Below, in pieces: positions 1 through 7,458 of a stretch of DNA of 39,856 bases. This DNA is from Nitrospirota bacterium. Lineage in GTDB: Bacteria; Nitrospirota; Thermodesulfovibrionia; Thermodesulfovibrionales; UBA6898. The stretch is from NCBI GenBank assembly GCA_016215155.1, contig JACRLQ010000043.1, positions 1 to 39,856 on the forward strand. The letters are read 5' to 3'. Each line of letters opens with the position of its first letter. Position 1 is the first letter of the stretch. The notes beneath the pieces are model-generated. The model was not told the DNA's origin, made no database searches, and saw only the letters and a list, made by a program, of their open reading frames with translations. Position numbers and translations under genes: made by a program.

Positions 1-2
1 TC

Positions 3-986
3 TCGCCGCAGACGATTAATTACAATGGGTCAACAAGCTTTAAATTTAATGCTGATACCGGCTATCATGTTGCCGGCGTCAGCGGCTGTTCGGGAACCCC
101 TTACAGCAACTCGGACAACGAAGTTGCGACTTACACTTATACAACCGGCTTAGTCATAGGAGGTTGCACGGTAACAGCCACTTTTGCAATTAATCAGTAT
201 ACAGTGACTGCGTCGCCGGGGTTGAACGGCAGTCTGGATGCTGCTTATATCTCGCCACAGACGATACCATATAATTGGGCGACTAGTTTTCAATTTAATG
301 CTGATCCTGACTACCATATTGGGAGCGTAAGCGGGTGCGGAGGTACGGATTACCACAACACATTGCCTGCCGTCACAAGTTATACTTATTCAACCGGCTC
401 GATTGCCGGTGATTGCACGGTGACAGCGAATTTTGTGATTAATCCTCCTGTTGCCAGTTTCGTAGTTCTCGGGATAATGCCAAGTTCCGGAAAGGTGCCT
501 TTACAGGTAAGTTTTGGGGATACATCAGCACCCGCTTCAACATTATGGGATTGGGACTTCGGAGATGGCTCTCATAGCACAGACCAGAACCCCGTTCATG
601 TGTTTGAGGCATTTAATGGCGGGAGCTATACCGTAAAACTTATTGCAACAAATGACGGCGGATCGTCTGATCAGGTATCACAAAATATAACTGTCCTGGC
701 ATGTGATAACCCTAATAGCGTGAAGCTATCCGGTTCAATAAATCCATATAGCAGTATTTTAGCTGCCCTTACCGATGCTTCAGAAGGAAATACAATACAA
801 AGTCAGGCAATCCATTATACAGAGAATCTTGTCGTCAATAAGAGCATCATATTTGATGGCGGTTACGACTGCGATATTCTGGAGAAGATTGGAAATACAA
901 CTATAAAAAGTATCACAACAGAGCCGCCGATATTGATACATACGGAGACAGGCTCGGCCACCATGGGAGGTATCGCGATTGAGTAG
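3..986 (+). CDS. Secreted repeat protein, C-terminal part (InlB-like repeats, PKD, beta-helix-like tail); 5' truncated
   Basis: The reading frame is open from the window edge, so the gene starts upstream. An ATG at 204 is internal and is not a plausible start, because the homologous repeat runs through it. The visible protein begins inside one repeat (SPQTINYNGSTSFKFNAD, positions 3-56) and continues into a second of about 80 residues (YTVTASPGLNGSL to TVTANFVIN), both resembling divergent InlB B-repeats. Next comes a PKD domain around 480-705 with the WDFGDGS and NPVHVF signatures, then a short tail containing GGYDCD, as seen at the C-terminus of secreted right-handed beta-helix-like proteins. 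Such proteins are normally exported and act at the cell surface or in the matrix. No enzyme motif is visible and the substrate is unknown. Domain calls are by pattern only; being secreted is inferred because the N-terminus is missing. Confidence 0.8.
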   Translation, partial: SPQTINYNGSTSFKFNADTGYHVAGVSGCSGTPYSNSDNEVATYTYTTGLVIGGCTVTATFAINQYTVTASPGLNGSLDAAYISPQTIPYNWATSFQFNADPDYHIGSVSGCGGTDYHNTLPAVTSYTYSTGSIAGDCTVTANFVINPPVASFVVLGIMPSSGKVPLQVSFGDTSAPASTLWDWDFGDGSHSTDQNPVHVFEAFNGGSYTVKLIATNDGGSSDQVSQNITVLACDNPNSVKLSGSINPYSSILAALTDASEGNTIQSQAIHYTENLVVNKSIIFDGGYDCDILEKIGNTTIKSITTEPPILIHTETGSATMGGIAIE

Positions 987-1005
987 GGGCTGCGCTTGCC
1001 GGACA

Positions 1006-1029
1006 TCATTTCCGCGCAGGCGGGAATGA
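1006..1029. repeat. Short REP-like palindrome
   Basis: The sequence TCATTTCCGC-GCAG-GCGGGAATGA is an inverted repeat with one mismatch. Its core (GCGAAGGCGGGAAT-like) recurs in the longer element at 11104-11179, so both probably belong to one dispersed family of small intergenic palindromes. It lies just after the stop of the truncated secreted protein and could also form a hairpin at the mRNA 3' end, but no T-run follows. Confidence 0.55.
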
Positions 1030-1102
1030 CTCTCTACCACCCCGGCCGGCGGTCGCCCCTATCAGTGGATTCCCGTTGTTTAAAGCGCCCATCTTCTTTT
1101 TA

Positions 1103-1131
1103 TTGAGTTAATTCACCGCTATCGTTAAAAT
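1103..1131 (+). promoter_or_regulatory. Putative sigma70-type promoter for hpt and downstream genes
   Basis: TTGAGT (1103-1108), a 17-base spacer and TAAAAT (1126-1131) match the sigma70 consensus reasonably well. Transcription would start near 1138, about 22 bases before the hpt ATG at 1160. This is pattern evidence only. Confidence 0.45.
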
Positions 1132-1159
1132 ATACGATCACTTGATTCGGGAGGCAATA

Positions 1160-1681
1160 ATGGTCGTCGGAAAACCTTTTTTAACGGTGGAACAGATACA
1201 TCAGAGGGTGGCTGAACTCGCGCACGTGATTTCGGCTGATTATGACGGAAAGGACCTCCTTGCGGTAGGGATACTCAAAGGGGCCTTCATTTTTTTCAGC
1301 GATCTGGTAAGGCTGATAAAGACCCCTCTCATGATAGATTTTATAATCGCCTCAAGCTACCTGAAGTCTGATTCACAGGGCGAGGTCAAGATGCATTATG
1401 ACATCCGTGAAGACGTCACGGACAAGGACGTGCTTTTGATAGAGGACATCGTCGATACCGGCGTGACTCTCAACAATCTCAGAGAGCGCCTTCTGATGCA
1501 GGGACCGAAAAGCCTCAAAATCTGCACCTTTCTCGACAAAAAGGGGCGCAGAGAAGTGGACGTGCCGCTTGATTATGTCGGGTTCGATATCCCCAATGAA
1601 TTCGTCGTCGGTTACGGACTGGATTACGACAACAGGTTCAGGAATCTTCCGTACATCTCTGTTTTCAAAAAAAGCACCTAG
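1160..1681 (+). CDS. hpt: Hypoxanthine phosphoribosyltransferase
   Basis: The enzyme transfers phosphoribosyl from PRPP to hypoxanthine (and often guanine) in cytoplasmic purine salvage. The 173-residue product has the family's PRPP loop, LLIEDIVDTGVTL, in the middle, and the conserved C-terminal run PNEFVVGYGLDY, with FRNLPY just after. Length is normal for bacterial Hpt. I chose ATG 1160 because GGGAGG at 1149-1154 sits 5 bases upstream; a TTG at 1142 in the same frame would place that Shine-Dalgarno inside the gene. queD follows after 17 bases, so the two probably share a transcript. Confidence is high for the family; preference for hypoxanthine over guanine cannot be read from the sequence. 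Confidence 0.95.
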   Translation: MVVGKPFLTVEQIHQRVAELAHVISADYDGKDLLAVGILKGAFIFFSDLVRLIKTPLMIDFIIASSYLKSDSQGEVKMHYDIREDVTDKDVLLIEDIVDTGVTLNNLRERLLMQGPKSLKICTFLDKKGRREVDVPLDYVGFDIPNEFVVGYGLDYDNRFRNLPYISVFKKST

Positions 1682-1698
1682 GCCGGAGGTAATAATTC

Positions 1699-2070
1699 AT
1701 GTTTGAAGTAACCGTCGAAGTCTCCTTTTCGGCTGCGCATCAGCTGAGGGGGTATAAGGGCAACTGTGAGAATATGCACGGCCATAACTGGAGGGTCCAG
1801 ATAAACGTCATGGCTGAAAGACTGAACGAAATTGATATAGCGTTGGACTTCAGGGACCTGAAGAAGATCGCCAAAGAGGTGGTAGCGCCCCTCGATCATG
1901 CGTTCCTCAACGACGTATTTCCTTTTACCGAGAAAAACCCGTCATCGGAAAACCTCGCTAAATGGATTTATGACTCGATGAAGAAAAAGATCAACGATGA
2001 AGTGCTGAGAGTGGCCGCGGTGACCGTGTGGGAATCGGACACCGCGTCGGCCTCTTACTATGAAGAGTGA
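1699..2070 (+). CDS. queD: 6-carboxy-5,6,7,8-tetrahydropterin synthase (QueD family)
   Basis: This 6-pyruvoyltetrahydropterin synthase-like protein of 123 residues would convert 7,8-dihydroneopterin triphosphate to 6-carboxytetrahydropterin, an early step of queuosine synthesis. The zinc ligands are His14 (SAAHQL) and His27/His29 (MHGHNW). The catalytic Cys23 lies in NCENMHGH, and the C-terminal acidic substrate-binding residue is in VWESDTAS. The start follows GGAGG at 1685-1689. It overlaps pmbA by 11 bases. queH and queA lie in the minus-strand cluster at 17541-20069, which supports a queuosine role over a pure PTPS role, although the QueC/E/F partners are not in the window. Confidence 0.93.
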   Translation: MFEVTVEVSFSAAHQLRGYKGNCENMHGHNWRVQINVMAERLNEIDIALDFRDLKKIAKEVVAPLDHAFLNDVFPFTEKNPSSENLAKWIYDSMKKKINDEVLRVAAVTVWESDTASASYYEE

Positions 2071-3400
2071 GCGGGCCTTTGCCGCGGAGGTAATTTCAGA
2101 GGCGCTTGGGGCGGGCGCGGACCAGGCCGAGGTATTTATCAGGTCATCAAAAAGCCTGAGCGTTGAGGTGAAAAAGCAGGAAATCGATTCGCTCAAGACT
2201 GCCCGCATCTTCGGATATGGGCTGAGAGTGATAAAAAACGGTCGTCCGGGTTTTGCGTACTCAACGGACCGGAATGACCTGCGGTCCGTTATCAGGAATT
2301 CCGTCGATGCCGCCGGTTCCGCTGACCCTGATCCGTTTGCGGACCTGCCTGAAGCTGTTCCTCCGGCCTGTGTTGACGTGTATGACCCTGAAATCGACAG
2401 GATTACGGAACCGGATGCCATCTCGCTGACCATGGATATTGAAAAGGCCTGCCTCGACCGCGACAAGCGTATTGAAAAAGTAAGGAGGGCGTCCTCTGTT
2501 TTTTCCTCCGCCAGGGAGACCATCTTCAATTCAAAGGGCGTAGAGGTCGTCTACCGTTCTACCTTCTGCACCGCTCAGAGTACAGCGGTGGCGGAAACCG
2601 GCGATGACGCCCAGTCCGGATATGACTATTGCGGCAGCAGGCTCCTCCGGAATGTCGACTTCCGGCAGGTGGGGGCTTGCGCCGCTGATAATGCCTTAAG
2701 ACTTCTGGGGGCCCGAAGAATATCGGACGGAAGGACTTCGGTCATTCTGGACCGTTCGGTCGCGGTTGACTTCCTGGAGATTCTGGCAGGGTCTGTATCC
2801 GCTGATTCCGTGCAGAAAAACAGGTCCCTGCTGTCAGGTAAAATCGGCCGCCGGATCATAAGCGCAAAGATAAGTATTTCCGACAACGGACTGCTTCCAG
2901 GTCTGCCCGGCAGCAGTCCCGTCGACGACGAGGGAGTTCCCGCACAGGAAAAGATACTGATTGACCGCGGCATCCTGAAGATGTATCTTCATAACACATA
3001 TACCGCCGCGAAAGATTCGGCGGCGTCCACGGGGAATGCCGTGAGGGGTGGTTTCTCCGCCGTCCCGTCGGTCGGCCCCACGAATTTGTATATCGAGGCG
3101 TCGTCCGACGCGTCGGCCTGTTCAATCCCGGATATGTATGGCCTGGCGGGAAGCGCGCTTCATATATTCGATGCCATGGGCGTGCATACGGCCAATCCCG
3201 TTTCCGGAGATTTTTCGATAGGAGTCTCCGGGATATTGATAGAGGGCGGCCGGGCGTCATATCCGGTGAAAGAGGCGGTAATATCCGGCAATATACTGGA
3301 CCTTTTTTTAAAGGCGGAGGCGGTCGGAGATGATCTGCGTTTTTTCGGGAACATCGGGTCTCCGAGTATCCTGATACGTGATATGGACATAAGCGCATGA
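2060..3400 (+). CDS. pmbA: TldD/PmbA family metalloprotease regulatory subunit (PmbA/TldE-like)
   Basis: The product is 446 residues, the usual PmbA length. PmbA (TldE) forms a heterodimer with TldD, a zinc metalloprotease that trims unfolded peptides and matures some RiPP leader peptides. Family marks include the N-terminal ADQAEVF / SLSVEVKKQEID region and the C-terminal run LIDRGILKMYLHNTYTAAK with IEGG near residue 420. The HExxxH zinc motif of TldD is absent, so I call the TldE/PmbA side of the pair. No tldD is in the window. The start ATG overlaps the end of queD and the stop overlaps the next gene (ATGA), indicating translational coupling. Confidence 0.88.
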   Translation: MKSERAFAAEVISEALGAGADQAEVFIRSSKSLSVEVKKQEIDSLKTARIFGYGLRVIKNGRPGFAYSTDRNDLRSVIRNSVDAAGSADPDPFADLPEAVPPACVDVYDPEIDRITEPDAISLTMDIEKACLDRDKRIEKVRRASSVFSSARETIFNSKGVEVVYRSTFCTAQSTAVAETGDDAQSGYDYCGSRLLRNVDFRQVGACAADNALRLLGARRISDGRTSVILDRSVAVDFLEILAGSVSADSVQKNRSLLSGKIGRRIISAKISISDNGLLPGLPGSSPVDDEGVPAQEKILIDRGILKMYLHNTYTAAKDSAASTGNAVRGGFSAVPSVGPTNLYIEASSDASACSIPDMYGLAGSALHIFDAMGVHTANPVSGDFSIGVSGILIEGGRASYPVKEAVISGNILDLFLKAEAVGDDLRFFGNIGSPSILIRDMDISA

Positions 3401-4446
3401 CCATGGTCGATAACAACAGGACGATGAAGGCCGCGGTATATTATGGAAAAGGCGACGTACGGATTGAGGAGATGCCCATACCGTCGGCCGGGCCGGGGGA
3501 GTTGATTGTCCGGGTCAGGGCAAGCGGCATATGCGGAAGCGACGTCATGCACTGGTACAGGGCGGGAAGAGGGCCTCTGGTACTGGGGCATGAGATGTCC
3601 GGCGAGGTAGTGGATATCGGAGAGGGTGTTAAGGACTACGAAAAGGGCGACAGGATAGCGGCCTCGCACCATGTGCCCTGTAATACCTGCCATTATTGCC
3701 TGAACGACCATCACACCGTGTGCGATACCCTGAGAAGGACGAACTTTTTTCCGGGAGGGTTCGCCGAGTATCTGAGGCTTCCTCCTATAAATGTTGAACG
3801 GGGTATATACCGCCTGCCTGATTCTGTGAGCTTCGAGGAGGCAACTTTTATTGAACCGCTGGGATGCGTGTACAGGGGCCAGAGACTTGCGGGAAACGGT
3901 CTCGGACTGTCTGTTCTTGTGATAGGGAGCGGGATTTCCGGGCTTCTGCATGTCCAGCTGGCAAGGGCGCTTGGGTCTTCAATCGTGGTCTCGACGGACA
4001 TCAGCCGTTTTAGACGGGACGCGGCAAAAAGGCTGGGCGCGGACGAGGCCTTGAGCGCGGAAGATGATGTCCCCGCCCGTTTTAAGGAAATAAACAGCGG
4101 GAGACTTGCCGACATCGTAATACTTACGGCAGGCTCCGTAAGCGCAATAACGCAGGCGTTCCGCTCTGTCGAGCGTGGCGGCTCCATACTCTTTTTCGCC
4201 CCTGCCTCCGGCGGGACCCCCGTAGAACTGCCTGTCAATGACCTTTTTTGGCGCAACGAGATCTCCCTGACGTCATCCTATGCCGCAAACTATGACGAGC
4301 ATATGAAGGCACTGGAACTCATACGGCAGAAGAAGGTCGACGTTTCCGCGATGATAACCCATATACTGGGGCTTGAGGAAACCGCGAAGGGCCTACATCT
4401 TGTGGAGGAGGCGGGAGAGTCGCTTAAGGTCATAATTAAGCCGTAA
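3397..4446 (+). CDS. Zinc-dependent medium-chain alcohol/polyol dehydrogenase
   Basis: This is an MDR-superfamily oxidoreductase of 349 residues. The N-terminal GroES-like half has ASGICGSDVMHW (catalytic-zinc Cys), GHEMSGEV and the four-cysteine structural-zinc loop in CNTCHYCLNDHHTVC. The second half is a Rossmann NAD(P) domain with VIGSGISGLLHVQLARALG. The family oxidises sugar alcohols, threonine or other secondary alcohols; the substrate cannot be predicted. The start overlaps the pmbA stop as ATGA; an internal ATG at 3424 (MKAAVYYG) is closer to the usual family N-terminus and is a fair alternative. Only 33 bases separate it from the LsrF-like gene, so the pair may act on the same carbon skeleton. 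Confidence 0.9.
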   Translation: MTMVDNNRTMKAAVYYGKGDVRIEEMPIPSAGPGELIVRVRASGICGSDVMHWYRAGRGPLVLGHEMSGEVVDIGEGVKDYEKGDRIAASHHVPCNTCHYCLNDHHTVCDTLRRTNFFPGGFAEYLRLPPINVERGIYRLPDSVSFEEATFIEPLGCVYRGQRLAGNGLGLSVLVIGSGISGLLHVQLARALGSSIVVSTDISRFRRDAAKRLGADEALSAEDDVPARFKEINSGRLADIVILTAGSVSAITQAFRSVERGGSILFFAPASGGTPVELPVNDLFWRNEISLTSSYAANYDEHMKALELIRQKKVDVSAMITHILGLEETAKGLHLVEEAGESLKVIIKP

Positions 4447-4479
4447 GAAACATAATATCAATTTTTTGGAGGTGTTACT

Positions 4480-5325
4480 ATGGATTGGGGTATGAAAAAT
4501 CGTCTGTCGAGGATTATCAGGCCGGACGGCCGGACCGTTATGCTGGCGGTCGACCATGGATATTTTCTTGGCCCGACGACCGGGCTTGAAGACGCCGAGA
4601 AGACCATACGACCGCTGGTTTCCTATGCTGATGCGCTTATGCCGACAAGGGGTGTCCTGCGCGCGTCCGTTGATCCGTCCACGGACACCCCGATCGTCCT
4701 GAGGGTCTCGGGAGGAAACAGCATCCTGGGGGAACTCTCGGACGAGGGGATCACGGTATCGATGGAGGACGCGCTTCGAATGAACGTCTCGGCTGTGGCC
4801 CTGTCTGTTTATGTAGGCTCACCGAATGAAAAACAGACCCTGCTTAATCTCGCCAGGCTCGTCGATGAGGGGACGAGGTTTGGAATCCCTGTCCTCGCCG
4901 TTACGGCCGTAGGAAAGGACATGGCGCGCGACTCGAGGTATCTGGCGCTCTGCTGCAGGATAGCGGCTGAACTTGGCGCTCATTTTGTTAAAACGTATTA
5001 CTGCGAAGGGTTCGAGAAGATCGTAAAGACATGTCCCGTGCCGCTCGTCATGGCCGGAGGGAAGAAGCTTCCCGAATATGAGGCCCTTGAACTTACCCAT
5101 AATGCGATAAAACGCGGCGCCTCGGGAGTGGATATGGGCAGGAACATCTTTCAGGCAGAGGACCCTGTGGCCATGATACAGGCAGTTTCCGCCGTCGTCC
5201 ATGAAAATGCTTCCCCGAAGAAGGCCTTTGATCTTTACAATACCCTGAAGCTGTCGAAAAAGACGTCCCGGAAAAAGGGCCTTAAAGATGTTACCGCGAG
5301 CAGGGAAGAAATTAACAGGCATTAG
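4480..5325 (+). CDS. LsrF/DeoC-type class I aldolase-thiolase (3-hydroxy-5-phosphonooxypentane-2,4-dione thiolase-like)
   Basis: The 281-residue TIM-barrel protein carries segments I recognise from E. coli Lsr[12 protein letters not shown] at the N-terminus, [17 protein letters not shown], and [13 protein letters not shown] near the C-terminus. Lys171 in FVKTYY matches the Schiff-base lysine of this family. LsrF cleaves the phosphorylated autoinducer-2 breakdown product; archaeal relatives make aminodideoxyheptulosonate, and others are fructose-bisphosphate aldolases. There are no lsr transport or kinase genes nearby, only an MDR dehydrogenase, so the substrate is open. It lacks the roughly 30-residue N-terminal extension of E. 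coli LsrF. A strong TGGAGGTG lies at 4467-4474. The lysine- and arginine-rich C-terminal tail after LYNTLKL is extra. Confidence 0.85.
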   Translation: MDWGMKNRLSRIIRPDGRTVMLAVDHGYFLGPTTGLEDAEKTIRPLVSYADALMPTRGVLRASVDPSTDTPIVLRVSGGNSILGELSDEGITVSMEDALRMNVSAVALSVYVGSPNEKQTLLNLARLVDEGTRFGIPVLAVTAVGKDMARDSRYLALCCRIAAELGAHFVKTYYCEGFEKIVKTCPVPLVMAGGKKLPEYEALELTHNAIKRGASGVDMGRNIFQAEDPVAMIQAVSAVVHENASPKKAFDLYNTLKLSKKTSRKKGLKDVTASREEINRH

Positions 5326-5422
5326 TGCATCTTAACTTCCCTAAATCTGACGGTTTCTGTTAAAATTAACCTCCGTAAACAATGTGTTTTGATTTGCGGC
5401 TCAATAACTGGAGGTTTTAATA

Positions 5423-6580
5423 ATGGATTATTTTCTGACCGAAGAACAGGTTATGATCAGAGACCTTGCGAGGCAGATCGCTGAGGAGAAGATTGTGCCG
5501 GTGCGCGCCGAACTGGACGAGACAGGGGAATTCCCCTGGGACGTCATGAAGACGCTTGCCCAGTCCGACCTTTTTGGCCTGTTTATTCCCGAGGAATACG
5601 GGGGACTTGGAAAGGGCTGCCTGGAACTTACTATAGCGGTTGAAGAGCTCTCGAGGGCCTGTCTCGGTGTTTCGACGACGTTCGCGGCAAATGCCCTGGG
5701 CACGTATCCCATTCTGCTGTTCGGCTCCGATGAGCAGAAAAAGAAGTTCCTGCCTGACATAGCGGCCGGCAAAAGGCTTGTCGCATTCGGTCTGACTGAG
5801 GCCAACGCGGGCAGTGACGCCGGAGGCACGCAGACTACCGCGAGGCTTGACGGCAATGAATATGTTATTAACGGCACGAAGCAATGGATTACCAACGGGG
5901 GAGCGGCCGAAGTATATACCATCATAGCGATTACCGACCGGTCGAAGGGACCGCGGGGCGCATCAGCCTTTGTCATTGAGAAGGGCACCCCTGGTTTTAC
6001 CTTCGGCAAGAAGGAAAACAAGATGGGAATCAGGGCGTCTGCAACAACAGAGCTTATCTTTGACAACTGCAGGATACCCAAGGAAAACCTTATCGGGAAG
6101 GAAGGTATGGGGTTTGTTGTGGCCATGAAGACCCTCGACAACTCCAGGACGGGTGTAGGTTCACAGGGTGTGGGTGTTGCGCAGGGCGCGCTCGACGAAG
6201 CTGTCAAATTTGCCCGTCAGAGGGTGCAGTTCGGGCATCCGGTCATAACCTTTCAGGCCGTCCAGCATATGCTGGCCGACATGGCTACATCAATTGAGGC
6301 GGCAAGGGCGCTCGTCTATGCCGTATCCAGGCTGGTTGACAGCGGGTCAAAGGACATTTCCAAGGAGTCCGCGATGGCGAAGGTCTTTGCCACGGACATG
6401 GCCATGAGGGTTACGACTGACGCCGTCCAGGTGATGGGGGGGTCGGGGTATATGAAGGAGTATCCGGTCGAGAAGATGATGCGTGACGCCAAGATACTCC
6501 AGATATATGAGGGCACCAACCAGATCCAGAGAAATGTAATCGGACAGGCTCTGATAAAGGAAGCGGCCCGGCTTAAATAA
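5423..6580 (+). CDS. Acyl-CoA dehydrogenase (short-chain/butyryl-CoA type)
   Basis: This FAD flavoprotein of 385 residues interconverts acyl-CoA and trans-2-enoyl-CoA. The three canonical domains are present. Motifs include AFGLTEANAGSDAGG (signature 1) and QWITNGGAAEVYTI in the middle beta domain, and the C-terminal IYEGTNQIQRNVIG, whose Glu363 is the usual catalytic base of short-chain enzymes. GGAGG at 5411-5415 sets the start. It precedes etfB and ferredoxin-fused etfA, the order expected for a dehydrogenase that exchanges electrons with that ETF. A hairpin plus T-run after the gene (6618-6661) may separate or attenuate it from etfB. Chain length specificity is not readable. Confidence 0.93.
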   Translation: MDYFLTEEQVMIRDLARQIAEEKIVPVRAELDETGEFPWDVMKTLAQSDLFGLFIPEEYGGLGKGCLELTIAVEELSRACLGVSTTFAANALGTYPILLFGSDEQKKKFLPDIAAGKRLVAFGLTEANAGSDAGGTQTTARLDGNEYVINGTKQWITNGGAAEVYTIIAITDRSKGPRGASAFVIEKGTPGFTFGKKENKMGIRASATTELIFDNCRIPKENLIGKEGMGFVVAMKTLDNSRTGVGSQGVGVAQGALDEAVKFARQRVQFGHPVITFQAVQHMLADMATSIEAARALVYAVSRLVDSGSKDISKESAMAKVFATDMAMRVTTDAVQVMGGSGYMKEYPVEKMMRDAKILQIYEGTNQIQRNVIGQALIKEAARLK

Positions 6581-6617
6581 GTAAGGTCTTATTGTTTCGA
6601 TGCGCGCTGCTTAATTT

Positions 6618-6661
6618 CGGCTGACATTAGGATTGACTATTTTGTCAGCCGATTATTTTTT
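6618..6661 (+). terminator. Intrinsic terminator or attenuator between acyl-CoA dehydrogenase and etfB
   Basis: A 9-base perfect stem, CGGCTGACA (6618-6626) with TGTCAGCCG (6643-6651), has a 16-base loop and is followed by ATTATTTTTT (6652-6661). This is the form of a rho-independent terminator. The etfB Shine-Dalgarno TGGAGG begins right at its end, so incomplete termination would set the dehydrogenase-to-ETF ratio. Confidence 0.65.
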
Positions 6662-6675
6662 GGAGGTATCTAAAG

Positions 6676-7458
6676 GTGAAAATAGTCGTATGTGTTAAAC
6701 AGGTGCCTGATACGGCCGAGGTCAGGATCAACCCCGAGACGAACACCCTTGTCAGAGACGGGGTGCCGAGCATAATTAATCCGTATGACCTGCACGCGGT
6801 CGAGGCGGCGCTCCAGATCAGGGAGGCCGCGGGCGGTGAGGTTACGACCCTGACCATGGGACCTCCCCAGGCTGAAAATGCCCTGAGGGAAACAGTTTCA
6901 ATGGGGGTTGACAGGGCGGTTTTGCTGACCGACAGGCTGTTTGCCGGGTCCGACACCTGGGCGACAGCCTATACACTCTACAAGGGGATTGAACACCTGG
7001 GCGCCGATATCATTCTCTGCGGCAAGCAGGCGATAGACGGTGACACGGCGCAGGTTGGTCCGGAGATAGCCGAGTTCTTCGGGATGCCGCATATCGCTTA
7101 TGTGCGCAAGATAGTCGAAGTCGGAAACGACCGTATAGTGGTCCAGAGGCTTATGGACGACGGATTCGACGTGGTCGAGTCTTCCCTTCCGGTGCTGCTT
7201 ACCGTGGTGCGTGAGATCAATGTCCCGCGGCTGCCCTCATTGAAGGGAAAGATGGCGGCAAAGAAGGCCGGGATATTGAAACTTTCCGCTGCCGATCTTA
7301 AGGCTGAGGAAGAAAATCTTGGGCTTAAGGGGTCTCCGACCCAGGTGAAAAATATTTTCGCCCCTGAAGCGAAGGCGAACAGGAAGGTGCTTTCGGGCAG
7401 TATGGAGGACAATGTCGCGCAACTTGTAAATGAACTGGTGGAGATGAAATGTATATAA
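6676..7458 (+). CDS. etfB: Electron transfer flavoprotein beta subunit
   Basis: EtfB pairs with EtfA and carries electrons between acyl-CoA dehydrogenase and other carriers. The 260-residue product begins MKIVVCVKQVPDTAEVRI, the classic EtfB start. It includes NPYDLHAVEAAL and GADIILCGKQAIDGDTAQVG, and the signature region VESSLPVLLTVVREINVPRLPSLKG. The start is GTG at 6676, nine bases after TGGAGG. It overlaps etfA by 10 bases. In bifurcating ETFs the beta subunit binds an extra FAD and NADH; the clostridial-like sequence and the ferredoxin-fused partner suggest, but do not prove, that activity here. Confidence 0.94.
   Translation: MKIVVCVKQVPDTAEVRINPETNTLVRDGVPSIINPYDLHAVEAALQIREAAGGEVTTLTMGPPQAENALRETVSMGVDRAVLLTDRLFAGSDTWATAYTLYKGIEHLGADIILCGKQAIDGDTAQVGPEIAEFFGMPHIAYVRKIVEVGNDRIVVQRLMDDGFDVVESSLPVLLTVVREINVPRLPSLKGKMAAKKAGILKLSAADLKAEEENLGLKGSPTQVKNIFAPEAKANRKVLSGSMEDNVAQLVNELVEMKCI

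Noticed and set aside
204-206. ATG as start of the first gene
   Set aside because: The frame is open to the window edge and the upstream codons encode a further copy of the same repeat, so the ATG is internal.
2060-3400. TldD (catalytic) rather than PmbA/TldE
   Set aside because: No HExxxH zinc motif is present, and the conserved segments fit the PmbA side.
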